Assembly: GCA_934394595.1 (NCBI GenBank)
Contig: CAKRRX010000035.1
Coordinates: 1 to 23,076, forward strand
Direction of reading: 5' to 3'
Length of the DNA stretch: 23,076 nucleotides
Origin: an uncultured Blautia sp.
GTDB lineage: Bacteria > Bacillota > Clostridia > Lachnospirales > Lachnospiraceae
The position numbers and the translations under genes were made by a program. The notes below the pieces were generated by a model. That model saw nothing but the letters and a program-made list of their open reading frames with translations, had not been told where the DNA came from and did no database searches. Of the stretch, positions 1 through 7,969 are shown one piece after another (the first letter of the stretch is position 1; every line of letters starts with the position of its first letter).

Positions 1-190
1 TATTGCAGATACACAGACGGATTACACCAAATTATTTAAATGATATGTGCGTGTAAGAAGTTATCATAGGAATGTAACACAGTATTCTGAAGCAGGCAAG
101 TATTACTAATAGTGGGGAAATTCCAGATTCCAGGAGATATAAATATTATCTTATATGAAAAAAGCTGAATGCCATATGAATTTATGAAGC
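1..190. other. Left edge, no gene called
   Basis: I see no convincing gene here. Two short frames run in from the left edge and stop at about 43 and 54; each is under 20 codons, so either could be the tail of an upstream gene but neither can be identified. The rest is AT-rich with stops in all forward frames. A reverse-strand open frame over 36-353 crosses a clear forward terminator and has no ribosome binding site, so I do not accept it. Confidence 0.5.
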
Positions 191-215
191 ATTTTGATAG
201 CAGTGCTGTCAAAAT
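191..215. repeat. 25-bp near-perfect palindrome, operator-like
   Basis: Arms ATTTTGATAGCA (191-202) and TGCTGTCAAAAT (204-215) flank a single central G. They are reverse complements except for one T/G position. A loop this short is poor for an RNA hairpin, so a dimeric DNA-binding protein site is the better reading. It overlaps the -35 and spacer of the putative promoter at 195-223, where a repressor would sit. Confidence 0.55.
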
Positions 216-223
216 ACTATAAG
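195..223 (+). promoter_or_regulatory. Putative sigma-A promoter in the palindrome
   Basis: TTGATA (195-200), a 17-base spacer and TATAAG (218-223) fit sigma-A spacing. A transcript starting near 230 would meet the terminator at 250-280, giving an RNA of only about 50 bases. The hexamers are good but not perfect, and the promoter is not tied to a recognisable gene. Confidence 0.4.
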
Positions 224-249
224 AGGGTGTAGATACTAAAATGTTTGAA

Positions 250-280
250 GGGGCTGTCGGGAAATGGACAGCCCCTTTTT
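250..280 (+). terminator. Rho-independent terminator
   Basis: A perfect 9-bp stem GGGGCTGTC / GACAGCCCC (250-258 and 267-275) with an 8-base loop is followed directly by TTTTT. It ends whatever is transcribed from the left and insulates the operon that starts near 400. A 13-codon frame (241-282) begins just before it and runs through the stem; this is probably coincidental. Confidence 0.9.
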
Positions 281-367
281 GATGCTTAAATATATTTAGA
301 TATATTTTAAATGAAATAGCACGAAAAACAAATAAAAGTGTAGAAAATGACATATAAGTGAAGAATG

Positions 368-396
368 TGAAATTGAATGATTGTGCATTATATAAT
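368..396 (+). promoter_or_regulatory. Probable promoter of the region 1 operon
   Basis: A perfect TATAAT lies at 391-396. At 17 bases upstream the -35 position reads TGAAAT (368-373), a weak match, which suits an activated or regulated promoter. Transcription would start near 403, so the TTGCGCAAAA element at 424 would lie about 20 bases downstream, a normal place for a LacI-type operator. Confidence 0.55.
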
Positions 397-423
397 AAAA
401 TCTAGACATAACAAAAAACATAT

Positions 424-433
424 TTGCGCAAAA
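424..433. promoter_or_regulatory. LacI-family operator core TTGCGCAAAA, copy 1
   Basis: TTGCGCAA (424-431) is a perfect 8-bp palindrome with the central CG usual for LacI/GalR operators. The same 10-bp core, TTGCGCAAAA, recurs at 12009 and 12147 before the second sugar operon, next to a LacI-family gene. I infer control of the region 1 operon by that repressor or a close paralogue. Confidence 0.6.
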
Positions 434-455
434 TGTTGGAAGGGAGGATTAATGG

Positions 456-1349
456 ATGAAATTTGGGATACATTTTAATCATTGGGGCAGCTTTTACGAA
501 AGCCAGGGAGTGATAAAATGTTTACAGCAAGCCAAAAGCGTTGGAGCAGAAGTTTTTGAATTTTTTCCAACTGATGCGATGTTTCAGAAGAATCAGAAAG
601 AAATTGATTTGTTGAAAGATGTAATAAAAGATTTGGATATAGAACCTACTTTTACATTTGGCTATCCAAAAGAGTATTGCATTACATCAGATCAAGAAGA
701 AAGCAGAAATGGTGCAGTAGAATTCCTAAAACGTGGGATAGAGGGAATTTCCTTACTTGGGGGAAAATCAGTAGGCGGAATCGTATATGGCTCCTGGCCG
801 GCAGACTATAGTACACAAATTATTGAGCCGGAGATGAAAGCGCTGCACAGGGAAAGAAGTATCGCGTGTATGAAAGCTGTGATGAAGACAGCTGAAGATT
901 TTGGTGTAACTGTAAATCTGGAAATTGTTAATCGTTTTGAACATTATCTGATCAATACAGTTGACGAAGGCCTGGAATTTTGTAAAGAGATTGACAGTCC
1001 AAATTGTAAGCTTCTGCTTGATTGTTTTCATATGAATATTGAAGAAGACGATATAGAACAGTCAATAGAGAAAGCTGCTGATTATATTGGATATTTTCAT
1101 GTCAGTGAACCCAATCGTAAAGTCCCAAATACCTGTGCACATATAAACTGGAAAGCAATAGGAAAGGCTCTGAAAAAAACAGGTTATGATGGCGCCGTTG
1201 TACTGGAACCCTTCTACAAGTTTGGTGGGGAACAGGGACATAATATGAGAATGTGGAGAGATCTGGATAAGGATCTTTCAATGGAAAATCGATTACGGAT
1301 TGCAGCACAGGGAATTGAATATATTAAAACACAATTTGAGGAGGGATAG
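456..1349 (+). CDS. Ketose 3-epimerase-like TIM-barrel (D-tagatose/D-psicose 3-epimerase family)
   Basis: This 297-residue cytoplasmic protein has the layout of the D-tagatose/D-psicose (allulose) 3-epimerases, metal-dependent TIM barrels that move the C3 hydroxyl of free ketoses. The four expected metal/catalytic residues are in family-like motifs: Glu156 in LEIVNRFE, Asp189 in LLDCFHMNIEED, His215 in YFHVSEPNRKVP and Glu251 in VVLEPF. Arg221, in the substrate-binding NRKVP segment, is also present. The start at 456 follows AGGGAGG at 441-447; an ATG at 452 is in another frame. It is the first gene of a nine-gene operon and ends one base before the SDR gene. An epimerase beside a ketose-reductase-like SDR points to interconversion of an uncommon ketose. 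Which ketose cannot be read from sequence; a sugar-phosphate epimerase is less likely given these motifs. Confidence 0.85.
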   Translation: MKFGIHFNHWGSFYESQGVIKCLQQAKSVGAEVFEFFPTDAMFQKNQKEIDLLKDVIKDLDIEPTFTFGYPKEYCITSDQEESRNGAVEFLKRGIEGISLLGGKSVGGIVYGSWPADYSTQIIEPEMKALHRERSIACMKAVMKTAEDFGVTVNLEIVNRFEHYLINTVDEGLEFCKEIDSPNCKLLLDCFHMNIEEDDIEQSIEKAADYIGYFHVSEPNRKVPNTCAHINWKAIGKALKKTGYDGAVVLEPFYKFGGEQGHNMRMWRDLDKDLSMENRLRIAAQGIEYIKTQFEEG

Positions 1350-1350
1350 A

Positions 1351-2115
1351 ATGCTAAGTGAAAGGGTAATTGGAAAAAAAGCGTGGGTAACAGGCGCTGC
1401 GCATGGAATTGGAAGAGCCAGCGCGTGGGCATTAGCTGAGGCAGGAGCTGATGTGGCAATTTCAGATATTAATGAAAAGGGGCTGGAAGAGACTGCTGAG
1501 TATATTAGAAAGCTTGGTAGGAAAGCGCTGATCTTGCCGGCTGACATCACGAAAGAGAATGAAATTGAAGAGACTATTCATACAATAGTGGATAAATGGG
1601 GAAAACTGGATATTGCTTACTGTAATGCCGGCACATTTCAGGATATTCCGGCAGAAGATATGCCTCTGGAAGAATTTGAAAGAGTTATAAAAGTAAATCT
1701 GACCGGTGCATTTATCTCTTCACGTGCAGCAGGAAAAGCAATGATAAAACAAAAAAGCGGAAGTATTATCCTTACTGCATCTATGTCAGGACATATAGTA
1801 AATATCCCACAATGCCAATGTGCATATAACTCTTCAAAAGCAGGCGTTATCTTACTGGGAAAGAGCCTGGCAATTGAATGGGCAAAACATGGTATTCGGG
1901 TAAATACAGTCAGTCCTGGTTACATTCGAACATGGAGTGATGAACCGTTAAAACCAGAAGAAGTCGGACAGTCCAATTTTGAGCAGTGGACACCATTAAA
2001 ACGTTTTGGAGCTGCAAGTGAAATAGCAGGGATTATCGTATACCTGGCCAGTGAAGAAAGCAGTTTCGTAACAGGTTCTGATTTTGTAGTAGATGGAGGC
2101 TATACAGCATTCTGA
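1351..2115 (+). CDS. SDR oxidoreductase, mannitol dehydrogenase/sorbose reductase type
   Basis: A 254-residue classical short-chain dehydrogenase. The cofactor motif TGAAHGIG is at residues 14-21, NAG at 92-94 and structural Asn116; the catalytic triad is Ser144, Tyr159, Lys163 (YNSSK). Asp39 at the end of strand beta2 favours NAD(H). The segment SMSGHIVNIPQ...AYNSSKAG resembles the polyol/ketose branch of the family (mannitol 2-dehydrogenase, L-sorbose reductase, xylulose reductase). The likely reaction is ketose to polyol or the reverse, but the substrate is not proven. An in-frame ATG at 1300 lies inside the epimerase gene; I chose 1351 because GAGGAGGG sits just before it and the protein then starts as family members do. 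The one-base gap to the upstream gene implies co-translation. Confidence 0.85.
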   Translation: MLSERVIGKKAWVTGAAHGIGRASAWALAEAGADVAISDINEKGLEETAEYIRKLGRKALILPADITKENEIEETIHTIVDKWGKLDIAYCNAGTFQDIPAEDMPLEEFERVIKVNLTGAFISSRAAGKAMIKQKSGSIILTASMSGHIVNIPQCQCAYNSSKAGVILLGKSLAIEWAKHGIRVNTVSPGYIRTWSDEPLKPEEVGQSNFEQWTPLKRFGAASEIAGIIVYLASEESSFVTGSDFVVDGGYTAF

Positions 2116-2134
2116 TAGAAAGGAAAGATAAAAT

Positions 2135-3445
2135 ATGAAAAAATATACAAAGAAAATTATGGCAATGGTAACTGTAGCAGCAACAATGGTAACCGGAACA
2201 GCGCTTCCTGTTATGGCAGATGATGCGCCGACAATTCGTTTAATAACTTGGTTAACACCTTCAAATCCTGCACAGAAACCTTCATATGATGCAATTGAAA
2301 GCTTTGCAGATGATCATGCAGATGAATTTACCCTGGAACACGAAAATATTGTTGGAGATGAGCTGAAAGCTAAGATTAAAACAGATATCGCAGGAGATAC
2401 AGTACCGGATATTTTTATTTATTGGGGAAGCGGCGGAAACTCTACTATGCTGTTGGATGCAGATGTTATTATTCCATTTGATGAATATCTGGATGCGTCA
2501 GAACTGGTTAGCAGAGATTTATTCCCGGAGGAATCATTTAGCAGAACATCATCAAATGGGACATTGACAACTATCACAACATCTCTTCAGTACGGAGTAT
2601 GGCTGTGCAATAAAGCTCTGTTTGAAGAATATGGTGTGGAATATCCAAAAACTTTAGATGATATGCTTGAAGCTGGAAAAGTGTTCAATGAGAATGGAAT
2701 TACTCCATTTGCAATGGGATCAAAGGGCGGAAATCCAGCACATGAATTCGTAGCTGAAATTTTAGGACAGATGCCAGACTGTGAGAAAGATTTTGAAAAT
2801 CTTACACAAAATTATACCATTGACACCCCTAACATTCATAATACTCTGGAAATTATCGATACAATGAGAGAAAACAACCTGTTCCCGGCAGATACCATTT
2901 CTATTGGAGACTGGAATCAGCAGTTTGCACTGTATAATGAAGGAAAAGCTGCAATGATCTATGCATGGACATGGCAGATCCCTAACATTACAGAAGAGAC
3001 AGCAGAAAATTCAGTTATTATTGATGCCCCTGTTATGCCTGGCGGTACAAGAGATACCTCAAACTTCACACGTGCAGGCGGTGATATGGGATATATGATT
3101 TCTAAAAAAGCATGGGAAGATGATACCAAAAAACAGGCAATTATTGATATTGTAGACTATTTATATTCAGCTGAGATGCAGGAAATTGCACTGTATAATG
3201 CAGGAGACATTCCGGCAAGAAATGATGTAGAAATTGACGATGCGAAGGTTACTGTTCCGCTTCTGGCAGATATTATTGCCTATGGAAAGGGAAAAGAATC
3301 TTGCCCGAACTTCCCACAGACTTGTCCGAAGACAGAATGCTGGACTGATTTTGCAGATGGATTTGATGAATTATTAGCTGGTATTTCAACTCCTGATGAG
3401 GTGATTGAACATATTGATGAATCACTGGAGTCAGCAAAGAATTAA
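2135..3445 (+). CDS. CUT1 ABC transporter sugar-binding protein 1
   Basis: A 436-residue family 1 extracellular solute-binding protein, the substrate-capturing part of the transporter formed with the next two genes. The N-terminus has basic residues, a hydrophobic core and a type I signal peptidase site after Ala28 (PVMA/DD). The mature part has typical features: a beta strand IRLITWL near the start, TDIAGDTVPDIFIYWG, and aromatic-rich stretches for sugar stacking. Unusually for a Gram-positive binding protein there is no cysteine in the leader and hence no lipobox, so it should be released or held by a non-lipid route. AAGGAAAG precedes the start. The substrate is unknown; the glycosidases in the operon suggest an oligosaccharide or furanoside. 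Confidence 0.9.
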   Translation: MKKYTKKIMAMVTVAATMVTGTALPVMADDAPTIRLITWLTPSNPAQKPSYDAIESFADDHADEFTLEHENIVGDELKAKIKTDIAGDTVPDIFIYWGSGGNSTMLLDADVIIPFDEYLDASELVSRDLFPEESFSRTSSNGTLTTITTSLQYGVWLCNKALFEEYGVEYPKTLDDMLEAGKVFNENGITPFAMGSKGGNPAHEFVAEILGQMPDCEKDFENLTQNYTIDTPNIHNTLEIIDTMRENNLFPADTISIGDWNQQFALYNEGKAAMIYAWTWQIPNITEETAENSVIIDAPVMPGGTRDTSNFTRAGGDMGYMISKKAWEDDTKKQAIIDIVDYLYSAEMQEIALYNAGDIPARNDVEIDDAKVTVPLLADIIAYGKGKESCPNFPQTCPKTECWTDFADGFDELLAGISTPDEVIEHIDESLESAKN

Positions 3446-3457
3446 ACGGAGCTGCTT

Positions 3458-4345
3458 ATGAGAAAAGGAAAAATCCATGATAAAATATTCGCTATATTAT
3501 TTCATTTTCCGTCATTTTGTCTCTACACTGTTTTTTTGATTCTTCCTCTTGTAGCTTCTTTCTTTATTGCATTATTAAAATGGAATGGTGTTGGAGACAG
3601 CGTATTTGTAGGATTAGATAATTTTCTGGATATTTTTGTACGTGACCGATACTTTAAAAAAATAATCGCCAATACATTGATCAGTATGGGAGCTGGAGTT
3701 TTTATCCAGCTTCCTCTGGCTTTGATTCTGGCTTACATGGTTTATCGTGTGAAAAAGGGTTTCAGATTTTTTCAGACATCGTATTTCGTACCGGTGGTTA
3801 TTTCAGCAACTGTAATAGGTTTAATGTTTTCATTGTTCTTTAATCCTACATTTGGACCAATCAATACGTTTCTGAAAGCTGTTGGTATGGAGAAGTATAT
3901 AAAGAATTGGTTATCTGATCCTGGTGTTGTATTATTTTCTGTAATTTTACCTGGTATATGGCAATATCTGGGGTATCATTTTGTTATCCTCCTGGCAGGA
4001 ATGCAGTCTATTCCAAGTGAGATAATAGAAAGTGCAAGGATAGATGGTGCAAATACGGTAGATATTTTTTCAAAGATTGTAATACCAAATGTGAAGAGTA
4101 TGATTCAGGTTTGTATTATCATAAATTTATCCGGAGCAATTAAAACATTTGATATTCCATACATGATGACGCAAGGCGGACCTGGTGCATCCAGTACATT
4201 TCTGGCTATTTATATGTACAAAGAAGCATTTGTGGATTCCAGCATCGGACGTGGAACTGCTATTGCGGTTTGTATGCTTATAATGGCTGTTCTGGCTACG
4301 GCAGTGGTGAACAAAATATTTGCCTATATTAACAGAAATGATTAA
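3458..4345 (+). CDS. CUT1 ABC sugar permease 1 (MalF/UgpA type)
   Basis: A 295-residue integral membrane protein with about six hydrophobic segments, the first at about residues 12-40. The cytoplasmic ATPase-contact loop (EAA motif) reads IESARIDGANTVDIFSKI around residue 191, diagnostic for binding-protein-dependent sugar permeases. With the following gene it forms the transmembrane pore. CGGAG lies before the start, 12 bases after the binding-protein gene. No ATPase gene is in the window; many Firmicutes use one shared MsmK/MalK-type ATPase encoded elsewhere, and I assume that here. Confidence 0.93.
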   Translation: MRKGKIHDKIFAILFHFPSFCLYTVFLILPLVASFFIALLKWNGVGDSVFVGLDNFLDIFVRDRYFKKIIANTLISMGAGVFIQLPLALILAYMVYRVKKGFRFFQTSYFVPVVISATVIGLMFSLFFNPTFGPINTFLKAVGMEKYIKNWLSDPGVVLFSVILPGIWQYLGYHFVILLAGMQSIPSEIIESARIDGANTVDIFSKIVIPNVKSMIQVCIIINLSGAIKTFDIPYMMTQGGPGASSTFLAIYMYKEAFVDSSIGRGTAIAVCMLIMAVLATAVVNKIFAYINRND

Positions 4346-4357
4346 AGGAGAAGGAAT

Positions 4358-5182
4358 ATGCGCAGTAAAGTAAAAATATCTGTATTGATTAAATACATTG
4401 TTCTGTGTAGTGTTGCGCTTATAATGCTGTATCCACTTTTTTGGGTTTTCCTGTCTTCCTTAAAAGAGAATAATGAAATATTTTCCAGACCTTTTTCATT
4501 TCCGTTGAATCCCAAGTGGGATAATTACTCTACGGCATGGGAAGCTGCTGATGTACCGCTGCATATGTTAAATACTGTTATTTATGCAATTTGCAGTGTG
4601 GCAGGAGTTACGATTGCAAGCGCAATGACATCTTATGTCATTGCACGAATTGAAAAAGGAAGAAAGATTTATCACTATTATTCTTTGGGAATTATGATAC
4701 CTATAAATGCGATTATAATCCCATTTATTCTTATATTTCGTAAAATAGGAATATTGAACACAAGGATTGGAATTATATTGGCTTTTATTGTAACGAATCT
4801 TGCATTTAGCATTTTTATCTTAACTCCCTTTATGGAGTCGATTCCAAAAGAACTGGAGGAAGCTGCAAAGATAGATGGATGTAATCGCGTGCAGATTTTC
4901 TGGAAAATAATTTTGCCGATATCAAAAAGTGGTTTGGCAACTGTTGCAACTTTTGTTTTAATTAACAGCTGGAATGATTTATTTTTAAGTCTGTTGATCA
5001 TATCAAAACAGTCTTTAATAACATTGAATCAGGTATGCTATAACATGAAAGCCCAATATGTGGCAGATTATGGATTGATCTCAGCAGCAATTATAATTTT
5101 GGTCCTTCCGGTAATCGTGCTCTTTGTGGTATTTCAGAAGCAGGTTATAAAAGGAATGACAGCTGGAAGCGTGAAAGGATAA
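4358..5182 (+). CDS. CUT1 ABC sugar permease 2 (MalG/UgpE type)
   Basis: A 274-residue polytopic membrane protein, partner of the preceding permease. It has the MalG-type N-terminus with an early hydrophobic helix and the phrase YPLFWVFLSSLKE. The EAA loop is LEEAAKIDGCNRVQIFWKI around residue 168, and the C-terminus QKQVIKGMTAGSVKG is typical of MalG-type subunits. AAAGGAGAAGG precedes the start. Three bases separate it from the next gene, consistent with tight co-expression of transport and degradation. Confidence 0.93.
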   Translation: MRSKVKISVLIKYIVLCSVALIMLYPLFWVFLSSLKENNEIFSRPFSFPLNPKWDNYSTAWEAADVPLHMLNTVIYAICSVAGVTIASAMTSYVIARIEKGRKIYHYYSLGIMIPINAIIIPFILIFRKIGILNTRIGIILAFIVTNLAFSIFILTPFMESIPKELEEAAKIDGCNRVQIFWKIILPISKSGLATVATFVLINSWNDLFLSLLIISKQSLITLNQVCYNMKAQYVADYGLISAAIIILVLPVIVLFVVFQKQVIKGMTAGSVKG

Positions 5183-5185
5183 GGA

Positions 5186-6211
5186 ATGATCAAATATAGT
5201 AAAGAATTAGAAGAACAAGGCTTTTTTGTGCAGAGATATGAAGATCGCTTTTTTTGGGATACCCCGGAAAATCTGAGTAAATATCCCTGGGGCACAAAAG
5301 ATGGATGGGAAAAAGAAGAAACAAACCCGGTTTTAGGAGGAAAATTTGGTACATGTTTTGATCTATCCGTTATGAAAGATGAAAATATGTATAAAATGTG
5401 GTTTTCCTGGCGTCCAAAAGAATGCATTGCTTATTCAGAAAGTCCGGATGGTGTGCATTGGAAAGAGCCCATCGAGGTGTTAAAACCAAGAGAGGATTCA
5501 TGGTGGGATAAAGATGAATTAAACCGTCCATCTGTGATAAAAGTAAATGGAATATATAAAATGTGGTATTCCGGACAGATGGCACCCTATACAAATGAAG
5601 GTAAATCCTACATTGGTTATGCCCAAAGTGTAGATGGTATTAACTGGGAAAGGTTTGATGCTCCGGTACTTGTACCTGACCAGGATTGGGAATTAAAAGC
5701 TATCATGTGCCCTCATGTTATATATGATGAAACAGAAAAAATATATAAGATGTGGTATTCCGGAGGAGGTAATCATGAACCGGATGCTATTGGGTATGCA
5801 TGGAGTAAGGACGGCATGAATTGGAAAAAATACGAAGGAAATCCAATTTTTTCCAGTGATGTTAACATTGATTGGGAGAGAAATAAAACAGCAGCCTGCC
5901 ATGTGCTGAAATGGGATGGCTGGTACTATATGTTTTATATCGGTTTTATCCATGTGGATCGTGCAGCAATTGGATTAGCCAGATCAAAAGACGGAATCAC
6001 AGGCTGGGAGCGGTATTCTCAGAATCCGATCATTGCACCGGATAAAGGAAAATTTGACGAAAAAGCAGTATATAAACCATATGTAATGAAAAATGATACA
6101 GGATGGATTATGTGGTATAATGGAGCCATGTATATTCCTGATTCAGAAGAGATTGTACGGGAACAAATCGGAGTAGCATATCTGAAACGTGAAAACTTGT
6201 GGAATGAATAA
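5186..6211 (+). CDS. Five-bladed beta-propeller glycosidase-like protein (GH43/GH32/GH130-like)
   Basis: A 341-residue protein without signal peptide, so cytoplasmic. It consists of five repeats of about 60 residues sharing a core such as YKMWYSG followed by IGYAxSxDGxNW and a NPI/VL turn (examples around residues 67-100, 122-160, 176-212 and 237-283). This is the architecture of five-bladed propeller glycosidases/phosphorylases (GH32, GH43, GH62, GH68, GH117, GH130). Candidate catalytic acids include Asp59 in the first blade (TCFDLSV), but I cannot place the protein in a named GH family. It lies between the transporter and the regulators, so it most likely acts on the imported substrate. It could instead be a lectin-like or non-catalytic member. 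Confidence 0.7.
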   Translation: MIKYSKELEEQGFFVQRYEDRFFWDTPENLSKYPWGTKDGWEKEETNPVLGGKFGTCFDLSVMKDENMYKMWFSWRPKECIAYSESPDGVHWKEPIEVLKPREDSWWDKDELNRPSVIKVNGIYKMWYSGQMAPYTNEGKSYIGYAQSVDGINWERFDAPVLVPDQDWELKAIMCPHVIYDETEKIYKMWYSGGGNHEPDAIGYAWSKDGMNWKKYEGNPIFSSDVNIDWERNKTAACHVLKWDGWYYMFYIGFIHVDRAAIGLARSKDGITGWERYSQNPIIAPDKGKFDEKAVYKPYVMKNDTGWIMWYNGAMYIPDSEEIVREQIGVAYLKRENLWNE

Positions 6212-6244
6212 TAAATAAAATTACATATGAGGGAAAGAACAGCA

Positions 6245-7969
6245 ATGAACAGAAGAAAAAATACGATACGAAAACAATTGACCATATCCTATGTATTTTT
6301 GATTTTGCTGTCTACAGTTCTGCTCAATATCGTTCAGTTTTGCCAGATATACAAATATACGAAAGACCAACAGCAGAACGAGATTGAGAAGGAATTTATA
6401 CAGACAAAAAATAATATTCAGACTGTTCTTTCCCAGATCAATACCATACGATGTCAGGCTATTGAAGTGGTTTTAAATAGTAATGAGCACTTAAAATATG
6501 GTGAAAAGGGCTACCTTTATAGCTGCAAGGAAATTGAAAAGAATTTTCAGACACTTCGCAGATCCGGGACATATATTGCAGATATCAGCTGGATTGATAA
6601 TGCAGGCAGGATAAGCAGCACAAATGAAATCATAAGAAAAGATAGTTATTATGATAATCCGTGCATGAAAGAACTGCGTGAAAGTAAAGAGAATATTGTG
6701 TATACAGGCTTTTATGACCGATCCCCCTACTTGCTGGTAGATGATCACACCCCTGTGTTTTCTGTGGGACAGAATATTTATGATATATATTGTCCGAATT
6801 TAAAAATAGGATTTCTGGAACTTGATATTTATAGTGATGCGATAGAAAACAACGTTAGCTTTACTCCAAGCGGAACAGATTCCAATGTGATTTTAACAGA
6901 TAAAGACAATAAGATCATTTTAAAAAATGATAATACTTCAAAAAGTAATATCATACAGAAAACATACACATTTGAAAACGGCTGGACTTTGGAAATCGGA
7001 TGCGGAAATGAAGCTGTTATCAGAAATCTAAAGGAAAATCTGAAAGGCTTTGTAGGTGTAGCTGTTGTTATCCTGATACTGTCTGTGATATGTGCATCTT
7101 ATTTTGCCTGGTCTATCTCAAATCCATTGGGAAAATTGACTGCCAGTATGAGCTTGATGAAAGCCAATGGTAAATTTAAAAATATAGAAGTGGATTCAAA
7201 TTTAAAGGAAATAAACACCCTTGAAATAACATACAACGCAATGGTAGTTTCCTTGGAAGAGATGTTGAAAAAAAATGCTGCTATACAAAGAGAAACCAAT
7301 AAGGCAAAACTGCTTGCACTGCAAACGCAGATAAATCCACATTTTCTTGCAAATTCTTTTGAAACGATCAGAGCATTGGCAATTAAAAGTGAAAGCTATG
7401 AAGTTGAAAAAGCAGCAGATGCACTTGCCAAAATGTATAGATATGTATTAAATGATAAAACGCATATAGTTTGCTTAAAGGATGAAATCAATTATGTGAA
7501 AAACTATATACGCATGCAGGAATTCAGGTTTGGAAAAAAAGTTCAGATATTTTACAGGATTCAGCAGGAACTGTATGATTTCCCGATTTTGTGCTTAACG
7601 ATACAACCATTAGTAGAAAATGTATATTGTCATGGCCTGAAAGATGAGCAGAAAACAAAAATAATGCTCATAGAAGCTGTACTGGAAAATGATGATTTAA
7701 GAATTGTTGTAAGTGATAATGGATGCGGAATGAGTCCGGCTCAATTACAATATGTCCACTCACTTCTTGCAGCTAATATTACCTCAAAAGTTATCAGCGA
7801 AGAATCTCCCAGAACAGGAATTGGTCTTGTAAATGTAAATAACCGTCTTGTTCTGTATTATGGAGAAGAGTCGGGAATCACTATTGAAAGTGAAGAGGGA
7901 AAAGGTACAAAAGTTTCATTTAGGGTTAAAAGGGAAAAGGTGGTGCCGGATGAAAGTTTTGATAATTGA
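6245..7969 (+). CDS. YesM/LytS-type sensor histidine kinase
   Basis: The protein is 574 residues from the start at 6245. Helix TM1 is at about residues 13-33, then an extracellular sensor region of about 230 residues, TM2 at about 268-293, a HAMP linker starting NPLGKL, a His_kinase domain with His366 in INPHFLANS, and a HATPase domain with N-box QPLVEN (454-459) and G1 box DNGCG (491-495). This is the YesM family, which usually senses extracellular carbohydrates or the loaded transporter and phosphorylates a YesN-type partner, here the next gene. An in-frame ATG at 6227 has no ribosome binding site, whereas GAGGG at 6229-6233 precedes 6245, so I prefer 6245. Its 3' end overlaps the regulator gene by 20 bases. 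Confidence 0.9.
   Translation: MNRRKNTIRKQLTISYVFLILLSTVLLNIVQFCQIYKYTKDQQQNEIEKEFIQTKNNIQTVLSQINTIRCQAIEVVLNSNEHLKYGEKGYLYSCKEIEKNFQTLRRSGTYIADISWIDNAGRISSTNEIIRKDSYYDNPCMKELRESKENIVYTGFYDRSPYLLVDDHTPVFSVGQNIYDIYCPNLKIGFLELDIYSDAIENNVSFTPSGTDSNVILTDKDNKIILKNDNTSKSNIIQKTYTFENGWTLEIGCGNEAVIRNLKENLKGFVGVAVVILILSVICASYFAWSISNPLGKLTASMSLMKANGKFKNIEVDSNLKEINTLEITYNAMVVSLEEMLKKNAAIQRETNKAKLLALQTQINPHFLANSFETIRALAIKSESYEVEKAADALAKMYRYVLNDKTHIVCLKDEINYVKNYIRMQEFRFGKKVQIFYRIQQELYDFPILCLTIQPLVENVYCHGLKDEQKTKIMLIEAVLENDDLRIVVSDNGCGMSPAQLQYVHSLLAANITSKVISEESPRTGIGLVNVNNRLVLYYGEESGITIESEEGKGTKVSFRVKREKVVPDESFDN

Noticed and set aside
2..54. Tail of an upstream gene
   Set aside because: Two frames are open from the edge for 13 and 17 codons; too short to decide or identify.
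36..353. Reverse-strand open frame of 105 codons at the left edge
   Set aside because: It crosses a strong forward terminator and promoter elements, has no ribosome binding site and reads as non-protein-like sequence.
7848..7949. N-terminal extension of the response regulator
   Set aside because: It overlaps the kinase gene out of frame and does not resemble a receiver domain; the domain begins exactly at 7950.
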